Of a DNA stretch of 64,000 nt, positions 48,600 through 60,525 are shown piece after piece (position 1 is the first letter of the stretch; each line of letters starts with the position of its first letter). A model generated the notes under the pieces. That model made no database searches. It was given only the letters and a program-made list of their open reading frames with translations, and was not told where the DNA came from. Position numbers and translations under genes: made by a program. The stretch is from Echiichthys vipera. Lineage: Eukaryota > Chordata > Actinopteri > Perciformes > Trachinidae. Where the stretch lies: positions 13,445,556 through 13,509,555 of the forward strand of contig OY829645.1 in the NCBI GenBank assembly GCA_963691815.1, read 5' to 3'.

Positions 48600-50810
48600 C
48601 AGTTGGGGCTGCTGTAACTTCTGTCTGTGGTTCATACCTTTTATTTAATACATTATTTTACTCTTGACGTGGTCCCAGAATTATCAATATTTCTATTTTT
48701 ATTTTTTTAATTGAATAACAATTCTTTAAGCTACTTTTTTTTTTTTACAGCTTTATGCAATTGACTTAAAAAAAAAAAACATAAATAACCCACTTTTGTA
48801 TAAAAAAAATGTTCTTAGACATGGGTATCGGTATGCTGTTTATCATTTACTTTTTATTTTTGTGTAAGAAAAAGCAGAAATTAAGATCAGAGTGAACATA
48901 AATCACTGCTGGTAGATGGAAGAGAGGCCGGTCTGATCATTAATGCCAAAGTCGGTAACTTTTCTATGGAAACATTTTTCTTAATTACTGCCACTTTATC
49001 CTGACAGCATTATGAGACACACACTGGGGGGAAAAACAGCAAGAATTCACACCAGTTATAAAATATTTCCTTAATTGAAACCAAACAAAAACCAGTCTGG
49101 GACCAGAACAGTTTGTGAAACGTCTTTCTTTATTCTCCAGCTGTAACTGAGGTCTGAGTGACACATTCCGAAGAAGGCATCCTATTGGCTGGCTGCAGGT
49201 GTGTTCGGTCGTGATTGGTCAGTCAAACAGGAACACATGGACTTGAGTGAAGGGAATTATTATTGTCCAGTTATCTCAAGATTAAAACTTCAGTATTTTC
49301 TGAATTATGATTCAGTACACGGTGCTTATATTCTATTTTAGATTCATTAGCCTGACATTTAAATATACTTTTGCATTGAAATATCAAATAGTTTTCAGAT
49401 GTTATTTTGGGATGATGGTTGATCCGCCAACACTTTTATCATTTAGTCAGTCCTGAACTAGAGGCGTCCCAGAATAAACCTGCTCGCATGTAATTCTTAT
49501 ATATTGCAGTGATGAACATGTTTTTTTGTCATCCGAGGACAATTAGATGTCTCACGAAAACATCAATAATTTTATATCTAATAATAGCAGTAAAGCGGTT
49601 TATTTCCTTAATAGACGTTCTTATGAGCACCACAAACAATTCAGAAGAAATTAGTGAATAAAGTTTTGATGCAGAGGTAACAGGCCTGGGAAATGATTTT
49701 AGCAATCATGCAGCTGTTGACAAGGATAATCAGAAAATTGGAGACTTTCCAACACTGACCGATCCTTCTCTTATAATCCTAGATCATAGACTGTATATAA
49801 AAATGGCAGACAAGCCATCTTTATATACAGTCTATATTTGGGAGCAACCAGGAAGTAAACGCAGAGAAAACAACTGTGTCCACTTTAAAATCAGCTGTGT
49901 GTTCTAAATTCATCAACTTAAATCAGAAATGATCATGAAACTAGGCGTTGGAGGTGGATCAGTCAGCGCTGCAGGATGAATAACGAGTCCTTAGCTGAAC
50001 ACTGGACTGAGACTTTGTGTTCAATTGTTACTGGGAGATTCTCAATTTTACGAGTTGAGGAACAGCACCTGAACACACCATTTGTTCTGGTGACTTATGA
50101 ATCTGGTGGAGCTTGAAATGAGACACAGCGAGAAGAAGGCACCTGAGGGTCGGGTCAAGTAATCCAGGATCAGACTGTCTCTGTAGTGTGTGTGTGTGTG
50201 TGTGTGTCTTTGCAGGGCCCAATTTGATTTTGACTGTTTGCGGGGACATTGTGTTTAAAGGCTGTTTGAGACATGGATCCCACAGGTGAAAGTTTTTGGA
50301 TTTAAAAAGGGACAAAATCAAGACCTTGAAAATAGACACAAATAGAGACAGATCATTGCAAGTCTCTGAAATTGTTTTGAAAAAACAATTCTGCAGCCAG
50401 AGGCATGGACTCCGTTTACTGATTTGCTGTGGTTAACCTCTGGCTGCTCTTCACCACAGAATCAAACGGCCACAGCTCAGAGCGGCTGCCACAGTTTTTC
50501 ATAGCCATTTAATGGCTGCACTTTTCCGTGTTATCATAGGTAAATAGGCCAATTTCCACTGTCTGAATATGTGCAGTTGTGTCACTGTTTCACGTGCCAG
50601 TCTACTAGTTCTCTTCTGAGTGAGGAAATAATAATTAACCTTGATCAGTGCCTCAAACTATGCCCTGGTAGGTCCTTGAATTTGATGGAATTGGGCCTTG
50701 AAATTCCTTGAATTTGATGTTTAAGAAGGCGTGAGTACCCTGTTGGGTTAATGGTTAGGGGCAATATATCAAGTATAGAAGTACAAATGTGTGTGTTAGT
50801 GTTTTTCTGT
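48600..50810. other. intergenic region between convergent atrip and trib3
   Basis: No gene recognised. It contains the palindrome at 49786-49834 and a (GT)n run at 50187-50208. The two genes converge, so part of the right side (from about 50810 down) should be the trib3 3' UTR on the minus strand; no clear minus-strand AATAAA was fixed. Confidence 0.5.
49786..49834. repeat. short perfect-stem palindrome (miniature repeat)
   Basis: ATAGACTGTATATAAA...ATGGC is followed after 6 bases by GCCAT...TTTATATACAGTCTAT. The arms are about 21 bases and pair almost completely. The phrase occurs widely in fish genomes. Confidence 0.7.
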
Positions 50811-53800
50811 TCATGCTGGAACCACCTGGTCGTCGTGATCTTGTTTGTTCTGTAGTGTTTTATGTGAGCTGTGATGTGTCTTGTGCGTACTATACTGTGC
50901 CGTGCAGGGATTGGTCAGGCACGGGTGCATCAGTAACTCTGACGCCTTCAGTCTCTCTGTGGGCGACTTCCTCAGCATGCAGCCAATCAGACACTTGGCC
51001 TGCGGTGACAGCCAATCGGGCAGGCTGAAGGCCCCACGCCGGATCTTGGCGAACAGCACGGCGGGCTGCTTGTCCTGAAACGGGTATCGTCCAACCAGCA
51101 TGGTGTACAGAGACACACCAAGGCTCCAGATGTCTGCGGCGTGGCCCGAGTAAGACATGTTCCCATTGGTCAGCAGCTCGGGGCTGACGTAGGCGGGGCA
51201 GCCGTGTCTATCTGTTAGAGAGTCTTCATGGTTCCCGTGCAGGAGAACGCAGTCGTCGAGGCCGAGCAAAGCGATACGTGTCCTGCAGAGAGAAAACCAC
51301 ACTTTAATCTACAGCTGTTGCACCGATACTAATTGCACTGCTGCTACTGATGTAAGCAGTATTATTGGAAGTGTTAGTGTTATCAATAGTAATTTTAGCA
51401 GTAAGTTTAAGCAGTATCGGTAGTATGTTTTAGCAGTATCAGTAGTATGTTTTAGCAGTATCAGTAGTATGTTTTAGCAGTATCAGTAGTATGTTTTAGC
51501 AGTATCAGTAGTATGTTTTAGCAGCATCGGTAGAATGTTTAGCAGTATCGGTAGTATGTCTTAGCAGTATCGGTAGTATGTTTTAGCAGTATCAGTGGTA
51601 TATTTTAGCAGCATCGGTAGTATGTTTTAGCAGTATCGGTAGTATGTTTAGCAGTATCGGTAGTATGTTTTAGCAGTATCGGTAGTATGTCTTAGCAGTA
51701 TCGGTAGAATGTTTAGCAGCATCGGTAGTATGTTTTAGCAGTATCGGTAGTATGTTTTAGCAGTATGTTTTAGCAGCATCGGTAGTATGTTTTAGCAGTA
51801 TCGGTAGTATGTTTAGCAGTATCTGTAGTATGTTTTAGCAGCATCGGTAGTATGTTATAGCAGTATGTTTTAGCAGTATCGGTAGTATGTTTTAGCAGTA
51901 TGTTTAAGCAGTATCGGTAGTATGTTTTAGCAGTATGTTTTAGCAGTATCGGTAGTATGTCTTAGCAGTATCGGTAGTATGTTTAGCAGTATCGGTAGTA
52001 TGTTTTAGCAGCATCGGTAGTATGTTTTAGCAGTATGTTTTAGCAGTATGTTTTAGCAGTATCTGTCGTATGTTTTAGTAGTATGTTTTAGCAGTAAGTT
52101 TTAGCAGTATGTTTTAGCAGTATGTTTTAGCAGTATGTTTTAGCAGTATGTTTTAGAAGTATCGGTAGTATGTTTTAGCAGTAAGTTTTAGCAGTATGTT
52201 TTAGCAGTATGTTTTAGCAGTATGATTTAGCAGTAAGTTTTAGCAGTATGTTTTAGCAGTAAGTTTTAGCAGTATGTTTTAGCAGTATGTTTTAGCAGTA
52301 AGTTTTAGCAGTATGTTTTAGCAGTATGTTTTAGCAGTATCGGTAGTATGTTTTAGCAGTATGTTTTAGCAGTAAGTTTTAGCAGTATGTTTTAGCAGTA
52401 TGTTTTAGCAGTATCGGTAGTATGTTTTAGCAGTATGTTTTAGCAGTAAGTTTTAGCAGTATGTTTTAGCAGTATCGGTAGTATGTTTTAGCAGTAAGTT
52501 TTAGCAGTAAGTTTTAGCAGTATGTTTTAGGAGTATCGGTAGTATGTTTTAGCAGTATGTTTAAGCAGTATCGGTAGTATGTTTTAAATTTTTCTTTCAA
52601 AAGTATCTGTTATATTATTAGCAATATCAGTAGTATTTGTTTTGTAACTCAACTATTTTCAGAGGTTTTGCAGTATTTTGAGGAAGTATTAGTAGTATGC
52701 TTTAGCAGTATCGGTAGTATGTTTTAGCAGTATGTTTTAGCAATATTGGTAGTATGTTTTAGCAGTATTGGTAGTATGTTTTAGCAGTATGTTTTAGCAG
52801 TATGTTTTAGCAGTATCGGTAGTATGTCTTAGCAGTATCGGTAGTATGTTTAGCAGTATCGGTAGTATGTTTAGCAGTATCGGTAGTATGTTTAGCAGCA
52901 TCGGTAGTATGTTTAGCAGCATCGGTAGTATGTTTTAGCAGCATCGGTAGTATGTTTTAGCAGCATCGGTAGTATGTTTAGCAGTATCGGTAGTATGTTT
53001 AGCAGTATCGGTAGTATGTTTAGCAGTATCGGTAGTATGTTTAGCAGTATCGGTAGTATGTTTTAGCAGCATCGGTAGTATGTTTTAGCAGTATCGGTAG
53101 TATGTTTTAGCAGCATCGGTAGTATGTTTTAGCAGTATCGGTAGAATGTTTTAGCAGTATGTTTTAGCAGTATCGGTAGTATGTTTTAGCAGTATGTTTT
53201 AGCAGTATCGGTAGTATGTTTTAGCAGCATCGGTAGTATTAAGCAGTATGTTTTAGCAGTATCGGTAGTATGTTTAAGCAGTATGTTTTAGCAGTATCGG
53301 TAGTATGTTTTAGCAGTATGTTTTAGCAGTATCGGTAGTATGTTTAGCAGTAAGTTTTAGCAGTATGTTTTAGCAGTATCGGTAGTATGTTTTAGCAGTA
53401 TGTTTTAGCAGTATCGGTAGTATGTTTTAGCAGTATGTTTTAGCAGTATCGGTAGTATGTTTTAGCAGTATCGGTAGTATGTTTTAGCAGTATGTTTTAG
53501 CAGTATCGGTAGTATGTTTTAGCAGTATCGGTAGTATGTTTTAGCAGTATGTTTTAGCAGTATTGGTAGTATGTTTTAGCAGTATGTTTTAGCAGTATCG
53601 GTAGTATGTCTTAGCAGTATCGGTAGTATGTTTAGCAGTATCGTTAGTATGTTTAGCAGTATGTTTTAGCAGTATGTTTTAGCAGTATCGGTAGTATGTT
53701 TTAGCAGTATGTTTTAGCAGTATCGGTAGTATGTTTAAAATTTTTCCCCGTCAAAAGTATCTGTTATATTATTAGCAATATCAGTAGTATTTCTTTTGTA

Positions 53801-56800
53801 ACTCAACTATTTTCAGAAGTTTTGCAGTATTTTGAGGAAGTATTAGTAGTATGCTTTAGCAGTATCGGTAGTATGTTTTAGCAGTATGTTTTAGCAGTAT
53901 TGGTAGTATGTTTTAGCAGTATGTTTTAGCAGTATCGGTAGTATGTCTTAGCAGTATCGGTAGTATGTTTAGCAGCATCGGTAGTATGTTTTAGCAGCAT
54001 CGGTAGTATGTTTTAGCAGCATCGGTAGTATGTTTTAGCAGTATCGGTATTATGTTTAGCAGTATCGGTAGTATGTTTTAGCAGCATCGGTAGTATGTTT
54101 TAGCAGTATGTTTAGCAGTATCGGTATTATGTTTAGCAGTATCGGTAGTATGTTTTAGCAGCATCGGTAGAATGTTTAAGCAGTATGTTTAGCAGTATCG
54201 GTAGTATGTTTTAGCAGTATCGGTAGTATGTTTAGCAGTATCGGTAGTATGTTTTAGCAGTATCGGTAGTATGTTTTAGCAGTATCGGTAGTATGTTTTA
54301 GCAGTATCGGTAGTATGTTTTAGCAGTATCGGTAGTATGTTTTAGCAGTATCGGTAGTATGTTTAGCAGTATCGGTAGTATGTTTTAGCAGCATCGGTAG
54401 TATGTTTTAGCAGTATCGGTAGTATGTTTTAGCAGCATCGGTAGAATGTTTTAGCAGTATCGGTAGAATGTTTTAGCAGTATGTTTTAGCAGTATCAGTA
54501 GTATGTTTTAGCAGTATCGGTAGTATGTTTTAGCAGTATCGGTAGTATGTTTTAGCAGTATGTTTTAGCAGTATCGGTAGTATGTTTTAGCAGCATCGGT
54601 AGTATTAAGCAGTATGTTTTAGCAGTATCGGTAGTATGTTTAAGCAGTATGTTTTAGCAGTATCGGTAGTATGTTTAAGCAGTATGTTTTAGCAGTATCG
54701 GTAGTATGTTTTAGCAGTATGTTTTAGCAGTGTCGGTAGAATGTTTTAGCAGTATGTTTTAGCAGTATCAGTAGTATGTTTTAGCAGTATCGGTAGTATG
54801 TTTTAGCAGTATCGGTAGTATGTTTAAACAGTATGTTTTAGCAGTATCGGTAGTATGTTTAAGCAGTATGTTTTAGCAGTATCGGTAGTATGTTTTAGCA
54901 GTATGTTTTAGCAGTATCGGTAGTATGTTTTAGCAGTATCGGTAGTATGTTTTAGCAGTATGTTTTAGCAGTATCGGTAGTATGTTTTAGCAGTATGTTT
55001 TAGCAGTATCGGTAGTATGTTTTAGCAGTATCATTAGTATGTTTTAGCAGTAAGTTTTAGCAGTATGTTTTAGCAGTATCGGTAGTATGTTTTAGCAGTA
55101 TGTTTTAGCAGTATCGGTAGTATGTTTTAGCAGTATGTTTTAGCAGTATCGGTAGTATGTTTTAGCAGTATCGGCAGTATGTTTTAGCAGTATGTTTTAG
55201 CAGTATCGGTAGTATGTTTTAGCAGTATCGGTAGTATGTTTTAGTAGTATCGGTAGTATGTTTTAGCAGTAACTTTTAGCAGTATGTTTTAGCAGTATCG
55301 GTAGTATGTTTTAGCAGAATCGGTAGTATGTTTTAGCAGTAAGTTTTAGCAGTATGTTTTAGCAGTATCTGTAGTATGTTTTAGCAGTATGTTTTAGCAG
55401 TATCGGTAGTATGTTTTAGCAGTAAGTTTTAGCAGTATGTTTTAGCAGTATCTGTAGTATGTTTTAGCAGTATGTTTTAGCAGTATCGGTAGTATGTTTT
55501 AGCAGAATCGGTAGTATGTTTTAGCAGTATGTTTTAATAGTATGTTTTAGCAGTATCGGTAGTATGTTTTAGCAGTATCGGTAGTATGTTTTAGCAGTAA
55601 GTTTTAGCAGTATCGGTAGTATGTTTTAGCAGTATGTTTTAGCAGTATCGGTAGTATGTTTTAGCAGTATGTTTTAGCAGTATCGGTAGTATGTTTTAGC
55701 AGTATGTTTTAGCAGTATCGGTAGTATGTTTTAGCAGTATCGGTAGTATGTTTTAGCAGTATGTTTTAGCAGTATCGGTAGTATGTTTTAGCAGTATCGG
55801 TAGTATGTTTTAGTAGTATCGGTAGTATGTTTTAGCAGTAACTTTTAGCAGTATGTTTTAGCAGTATCGGTAGTATGTTTTAGCAGAATCGGTAGTATGT
55901 TTTAGCAGTAAGTTTTAGCAGTATGTTTTAGCAGTATCTGTAGTATGTTTTAGCAGTATGTTTTAGCAGTATCGGTAGTATGTTTTAGCAGTAAGTTTTA
56001 GCAGTATGTTTTAGCAGTATCTGTAGTATGTTTTAGCAGTATGTTTTAGCAGTATCGGTAGTATGTTTTAGCAGAATCGGTAGTATGTTTTAGCAGTATG
56101 TTTTAATAGTATGTTTTAGCAGTATCGGTAGTATGTTTTAGCAGTATCGGTAGTATGTTTTAGCAGTAAGTTTTAGCAGTATCGGTAGTATGTTTTAGCA
56201 GTATGTTTTAGCAGTATCGGTAGTATGTTTTAGCAGTATGTTTTAGCAGTAAGTTTTAGCAGTATGTTTTAGCAGTATCGGTAGTATGTTTTAGCAGTAT
56301 GTTTTAGCAGTAAGTTTTAGCAGTATGTTTTAGCAGTAAGTTTTAGCAGTAAGTTTTAGCAGTATGTTTTAGCAGTAAGTTTTAGCAGTATGTTTTAGCA
56401 GTATCGGTAGTATGTTTTAGCAGTATGTTTTAGCAGTAAGTTTTAGCAGTATGTTTTAGCAGTATCGGTAGTATGTTTTAGCAGTATGTTTTAGCAGTAT
56501 CGGTAGTATGTTTTAGCAGTATGTTTTAGCAGTAAGTTTTAGCAGTATGTTTTAGCAGTAAGTTTTAGCAGTATGTTTTAGCAGTATCGGTAGTATGTTT
56601 TAGCAGTATGTTTTAGGAGTAACGGTAGTATGTTTTAGCAGTATGTTTTAGCAGTATCGGTAGTATGTTTTAGCAGTATGTTTTAGCAGTAAGTTTTAGC
56701 AGTATGTTTTAGCAGTATCGGTAGTATGTTTTAGCAGTATGTTTTAGGAGTATCGGTAGTATGTTTTAGCAGTATGTTTTAGCAGTATGTTTTAGGAGTA

Positions 56801-57975
56801 TCAGTAGTATGTTTTAGCAGTATGTTTTAGCAGTATCGGTAGTATGTTTTAAATTTTTCTTTCAAAAGTATCTGTTATATTATTAGCAATATCAGTAGTA
56901 TTTGTTTTGTAACTCAACTATTTTCAGAAGTTTTGCAGTATTTTGAGGAAGTATTAGTAGTATGTTTTAGCAGTATTAGTAGTAGTTTGTTTGCAGTATT
57001 AGTAGTAGTTTTTTTTCAGTATTATTTGTAGTTTTTTGCAGTTTCATCAGCACCTGTCTGTCAGCCTTACCTGTATTTGTCGGTGAAGACGAACCTGCGG
57101 AGTTTGAGGTCTCTCAGGATGACTCCGAGACCATGACAGTGCGTCACTGCGTTCAGCATCTGAGTGAACAGATCTCTCGCCTCCTCCTCACCTATACGCT
57201 TCCTGCTTCGCAGGTACGCGTGCAAGTCGCCATAGTGATCGGGCAGGAAGACATAGACACTGCCCTGGCCAATCACGACGTCCAGCAGGCTGCAGATGTT
57301 CTCATGGTGACCGATGCGGGCGTAGGCAGCCAACCACTCCTGGTAACCACGTAGAGGAAGCACCTGTAACCATAGCAACAAGGTATGGGTAACATTGTAA
57401 CAGTTGCTACAATTAAAAACTGCATCTTCTTTGTGCCATATCATGAGTGTTTCCAGCAGTATTACCATTATTACAGCAGTATCAGAAGTATTTGTATTAG
57501 TAGTATTTACAACATTTTTCTTTCAATAGTATCTGTATCTATTAGCAATATCAGTAGTATTTGTTTTGTAACTCAACTATTTTCAGAAGTTTTGCAGTAT
57601 TTTGAGGAAGAATGTTAAAAGTATTTTCAACAGTATTTTTGCAGTATAAACAATCTCAGTAGTATTTTTTGCAGTGTCAGTAACATTGGTAACTACCTGG
57701 CAGGTGTATTGCTGCTTTGTGTGAGCGTGGACGGCCCTGTAAGTCTTCTCCCCCTCACAGCGTTCAAACAGGAAATATGATTCGACTCTGGATGGGGATT
57801 GGTTCTGGTCAGACTTGGGGCCAGGGCTTCTGGGCCTGAGGCAGTGTGACAGGCTGCTGATGGATGGGTTCGTATCCAGACGAGCTACTTTACATTTCAG
57901 TAAACCCTCCTGGGGCTCGTCCAGTAGCCTCTTCAGACACAGCTGAGACCTGGCTGCGGTCGCGCCCATGCTCAT
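50811..57975 (-). CDS. trib3: Tribbles pseudokinase, trib3-like
   Basis: Three minus-strand coding exons: 57975-57697, 57363-57071 and 51282-50811; phases join, 347 residues (human TRIB3 about 358). Tribbles proteins are pseudokinase adaptors that recruit the COP1 ubiquitin ligase to substrates and bind AKT or MEK; TRIB3 is induced by ATF4/CHOP in stress. Order: N-terminal LCLKRLLDE, LSHCLRPRSPGP; N-lobe SYFLFERCEGEKTYRAVHAH; GDLHAYLRSRKRI; catalytic-loop analogue GVILRDLKLRRFVF; the DFG position replaced by LGLDD; RHGCPAYVSPELL; ADIWSLGVSLYTMLVGRYPF; AKIRRGAF; MLRKSPTERLKASELLMHPC. The COP1 motif DQVVP is the penultimate element, followed by A and stop. The beta3 lysine of the VAIK-like motif (CKV in mammalian TRIBs) is Gln (YTCQ/V, AAG replaced by CAG at 57699-57697). 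Paralogue choice rests on the N-terminus, YTC context and DQVVP; trib1 or trib2 fit less well. Confidence 0.85.
51340..57055. repeat. about 5.7 kb minisatellite array filling a trib3 intron
   Basis: Hundreds of head-to-tail units based on TATCGGTAGTATGTTTTAGCAG (about 22 bases), mixed with short units TATGTTTTAGCAG and TAAGTTTTAGCAG (about 13 bases) and variants with TATCAG, CATCGG, AATCGG or TATCTG. The array occupies almost the entire intron 51283-57070. Three non-repeat modules interrupt it (52584-52698, 53734-53852, 56845-56964). Confidence 0.97.
57511..57612. repeat. copy of the array's spacer module in the neighbouring trib3 intron
   Basis: TTTCTTTCAATAGTATCTGT, AGCAATATCAGTAGTATTTG, TTTTGTAACTCAACTATTTT and AGTTTTGCAGTATTTTGAGG match, in order, the modules at 52584-52698, 53734-53852 and 56845-56964. 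It lies in the short intron 57364-57696, on the other side of an exon. Confidence 0.9.
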
Positions 57976-59115
57976 CTGTGATTGGAGGAGACAAGTGACA
58001 TCATTAGGTTTGTTAAAACTTGCAGCTTTTATTGTTACTGAGAATGAGCTGCAGGAGGAATCTGAAACCAATATTCTCTCTCTGTCAGCTCTGCTTTTGG
58101 TCTCCTGGGAAAATATCTGGCTCTTTAGCTGCTACGTGCTCAGGACAGGTCTAGCTGCAGAACTCCTGGCTCCAGAGCTATGAGAGAGGAGGTGGGCTGG
58201 AGTCTGGAGCTCTGCAGCAGGACGCTATGGGGGAGCCTGTTGTTTGGTGCTGAGCAGGTAGTGTAAAGTGGCATTTTGTAACTTTTACAGATTAAGGCTG
58301 GGCGAAAATTCAATATATATGATGATTTATCATCTTTCAATGGAATCCTGTTTGGAGATATCTTGATACATATTTACATGTTCTAAATTGACAGTAACAA
58401 GCACATATCTGAAATAAATGAGGGAATATTATTTGAAAATTTCAGTTTTGATTTTATGATCCAGATCATCATATCCAGCTCAGAAATATACCATCGAAAC
58501 AATATAAAAATGTCTGTCTTTATAAGCAGATTCAGGTGATAATTTCAACACTACGAGTTTCAAATTGTCTTTAAGTTGTCGACTGATAGATTATTATTGA
58601 AAAATGTTGGATTATAGACGCTTTAAGTCTGCAGCTTTCATGGTTTAGCTCAGGTGTATTTCACGTCTTGTATTATTGATTCTTGCTACGTTTTGAGTAT
58701 AGAAGACATACTAACGACAAGTCCTGTATGAAGATTGTTCATTGTAGTTTAAGTATGAAAAACTTGAATTTCACCAAGACGTTGTTATAAGAATGGTTCT
58801 AGAAGAAACTGGACTATTAGTTGAGATAAACTTCTGGTACAACTGTTTCACTTCTGCACTGTAGCGCCCTCTGCTGGCCACACCACAGCCGAGCCTCCTC
58901 CCTCCACTAAACCCTCCTTAGCTGTGTCTTCACGCAACAGTACGAGCAGTTATATTAGTATCACATCTGTGTGTCTCAGCGGCTCACATGTTACTCTGTT
59001 AACGTGTCTAAAGGCTTCATGATGCAACTTCCTGTAAGCTGACAGCTTTCAGATCGTTGCATCAGAGCACAACAGTTTATAGTTTTAACAGGCTTTAAAT
59101 ACAGTCAACACCTAC

Positions 59116-59146
<31 letters not shown>

Positions 59147-59439
59147 GCACGCAGTAAGAGAGTGTGTCTGTTTTTATATACAGTTTTTCAGCCTGCGGTC
59201 ACCGTGGCGACGCTGTGTGGCGACGCTGTGTGGCAACTTACTGTTGGCCAACACTGCTTTCGCTCCCGTAAAACACCCTGAGTCACAGCGTCACCGTGGC
59301 AACGTCATCCCCTGACACACATACACACACGCACGCACCCACACAGTGAATCTGTGCTGTCCGATGTCTCATCAGGTTCTCAATCAGAGACCAATCTGTT
59401 AATGATAATAATAGTTTCTTCTGAACTTCTGGATCTTTA

Positions 59440-59600
59440 GTGCAGCGGTTCTCAACCAGGGGTCTGTGGACCCCCTGTGGTCCTTGAGGGAGCTCCAGGC
59501 AGTCCCCAGAAAAATGGAGAATAGTTTATTTTCACTATTTATTTCAGTGAGCCCAATGTGAATAAGAGGAACTATATCGCTGTATTGTTTCCTCCTGTAA
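59440..59600. mobile_element. hAT-like terminal remnant
   Basis: GTGCAGCGGTTCTCAACCAG and GGGTCTGTGGACCCCCTGTG are typical of the ends of vertebrate hAT (Charlie-type) elements. No matching opposite end was found. Confidence 0.4.
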
Positions 59601-59742
59601 TACATCATTGATTATCAACTTTTTGCGAGGCATATTTGTATCCTCCCTTTATACATTTTAACTCAAGAACCGTTCTGTGTGCGCGCGCGTGTGTGTGTGT
59701 TAAAGAGGCACTAAGCTGATACTATATGCACTTTGTTGTATA

Positions 59743-59830
59743 TTAGATAGATAGATAATTACTTTATTCATCCCCGAAGGGAAATTATTTTGTTGCAGTA
59801 ATCTGGTACAACTGATTATGATACAATACA
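59743..59830 (-). mobile_element. Rex1-type LINE 3' tail
   Basis: On the minus strand TTTCCCTTCGGGGATGAATA and AAGTAATTATCTATCTATC form the usual end of Rex1-like elements (AATAAAG plus short tandem tail). Only the extreme 3' end is retained. A similar even shorter remnant, GATAAAGTATCTATCTATC, is at 62027-62058 on the plus strand. Confidence 0.6.
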
Positions 59831-60485
59831 ATAGAATAAAAATAAGTTAAAATAGAAATAAAAATATCTGGGTATAAGAAATAAGTAGAAACACAGAACA
59901 TGAGAATAATGAGGCGTGTTCATCAGGTTTACTTTCCATATTCTGAGACCAACCATCCAGCACTTTTATTAGAAGTTAAACAACAATAACGTTGTGGCAC
60001 TACAAATAACTATGATACCATAAATGTGCTGTTTTTTTATTATGTAGCTGTAGCTTTTATTTACCACGAGTGAACCACATGACAAACTGTTGAGTAAGGT
60101 TTTGTTACAAGGTTGGATTTAGTTATTACAAATATCAATGAAGCTTTCCTATTTCTGGAATCAAACCAAGTTCCAGTTTCACTTTGACACTTCACTCTTT
60201 AGTTCCAGTTTTACGTTAATTTGTCTTATGAGTCTTTTTTTGAATACGCTGAACTCTCTATTTGGTCTTGTATCTGATTAAGATTAAGTACTACTTTCAC
60301 ACAGTCATAATGAAAAGTTTGCCTCTCGTCTTCTCCTGAATGTTGAGGGTCTGACGTCTTCTCTTTTAAAACGGACACAAAAGTGACTGAGCTTCTGCTT
60401 GATTTCTGCTTCAGGAGGAAATCTGCCTTCTGACATCTTTACAAACTCACAGGGGCTGCAACTAACAATTATTACTTATAATAGT

Positions 60486-60486
<1 letters not shown>

Positions 60487-60521
<35 letters not shown>

Positions 60522-60525
60522 TGCT
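60487..60525. repeat. (AAT)n microsatellite
   Basis: About 12 TAA units in trib3 intron 1. Confidence 0.9.

Noticed and set aside
51340..57055. CRISPR-like array of regularly repeated units
   Set aside because: The units are contiguous short tandem repeats without unique spacers, in a vertebrate intron; it is a minisatellite.
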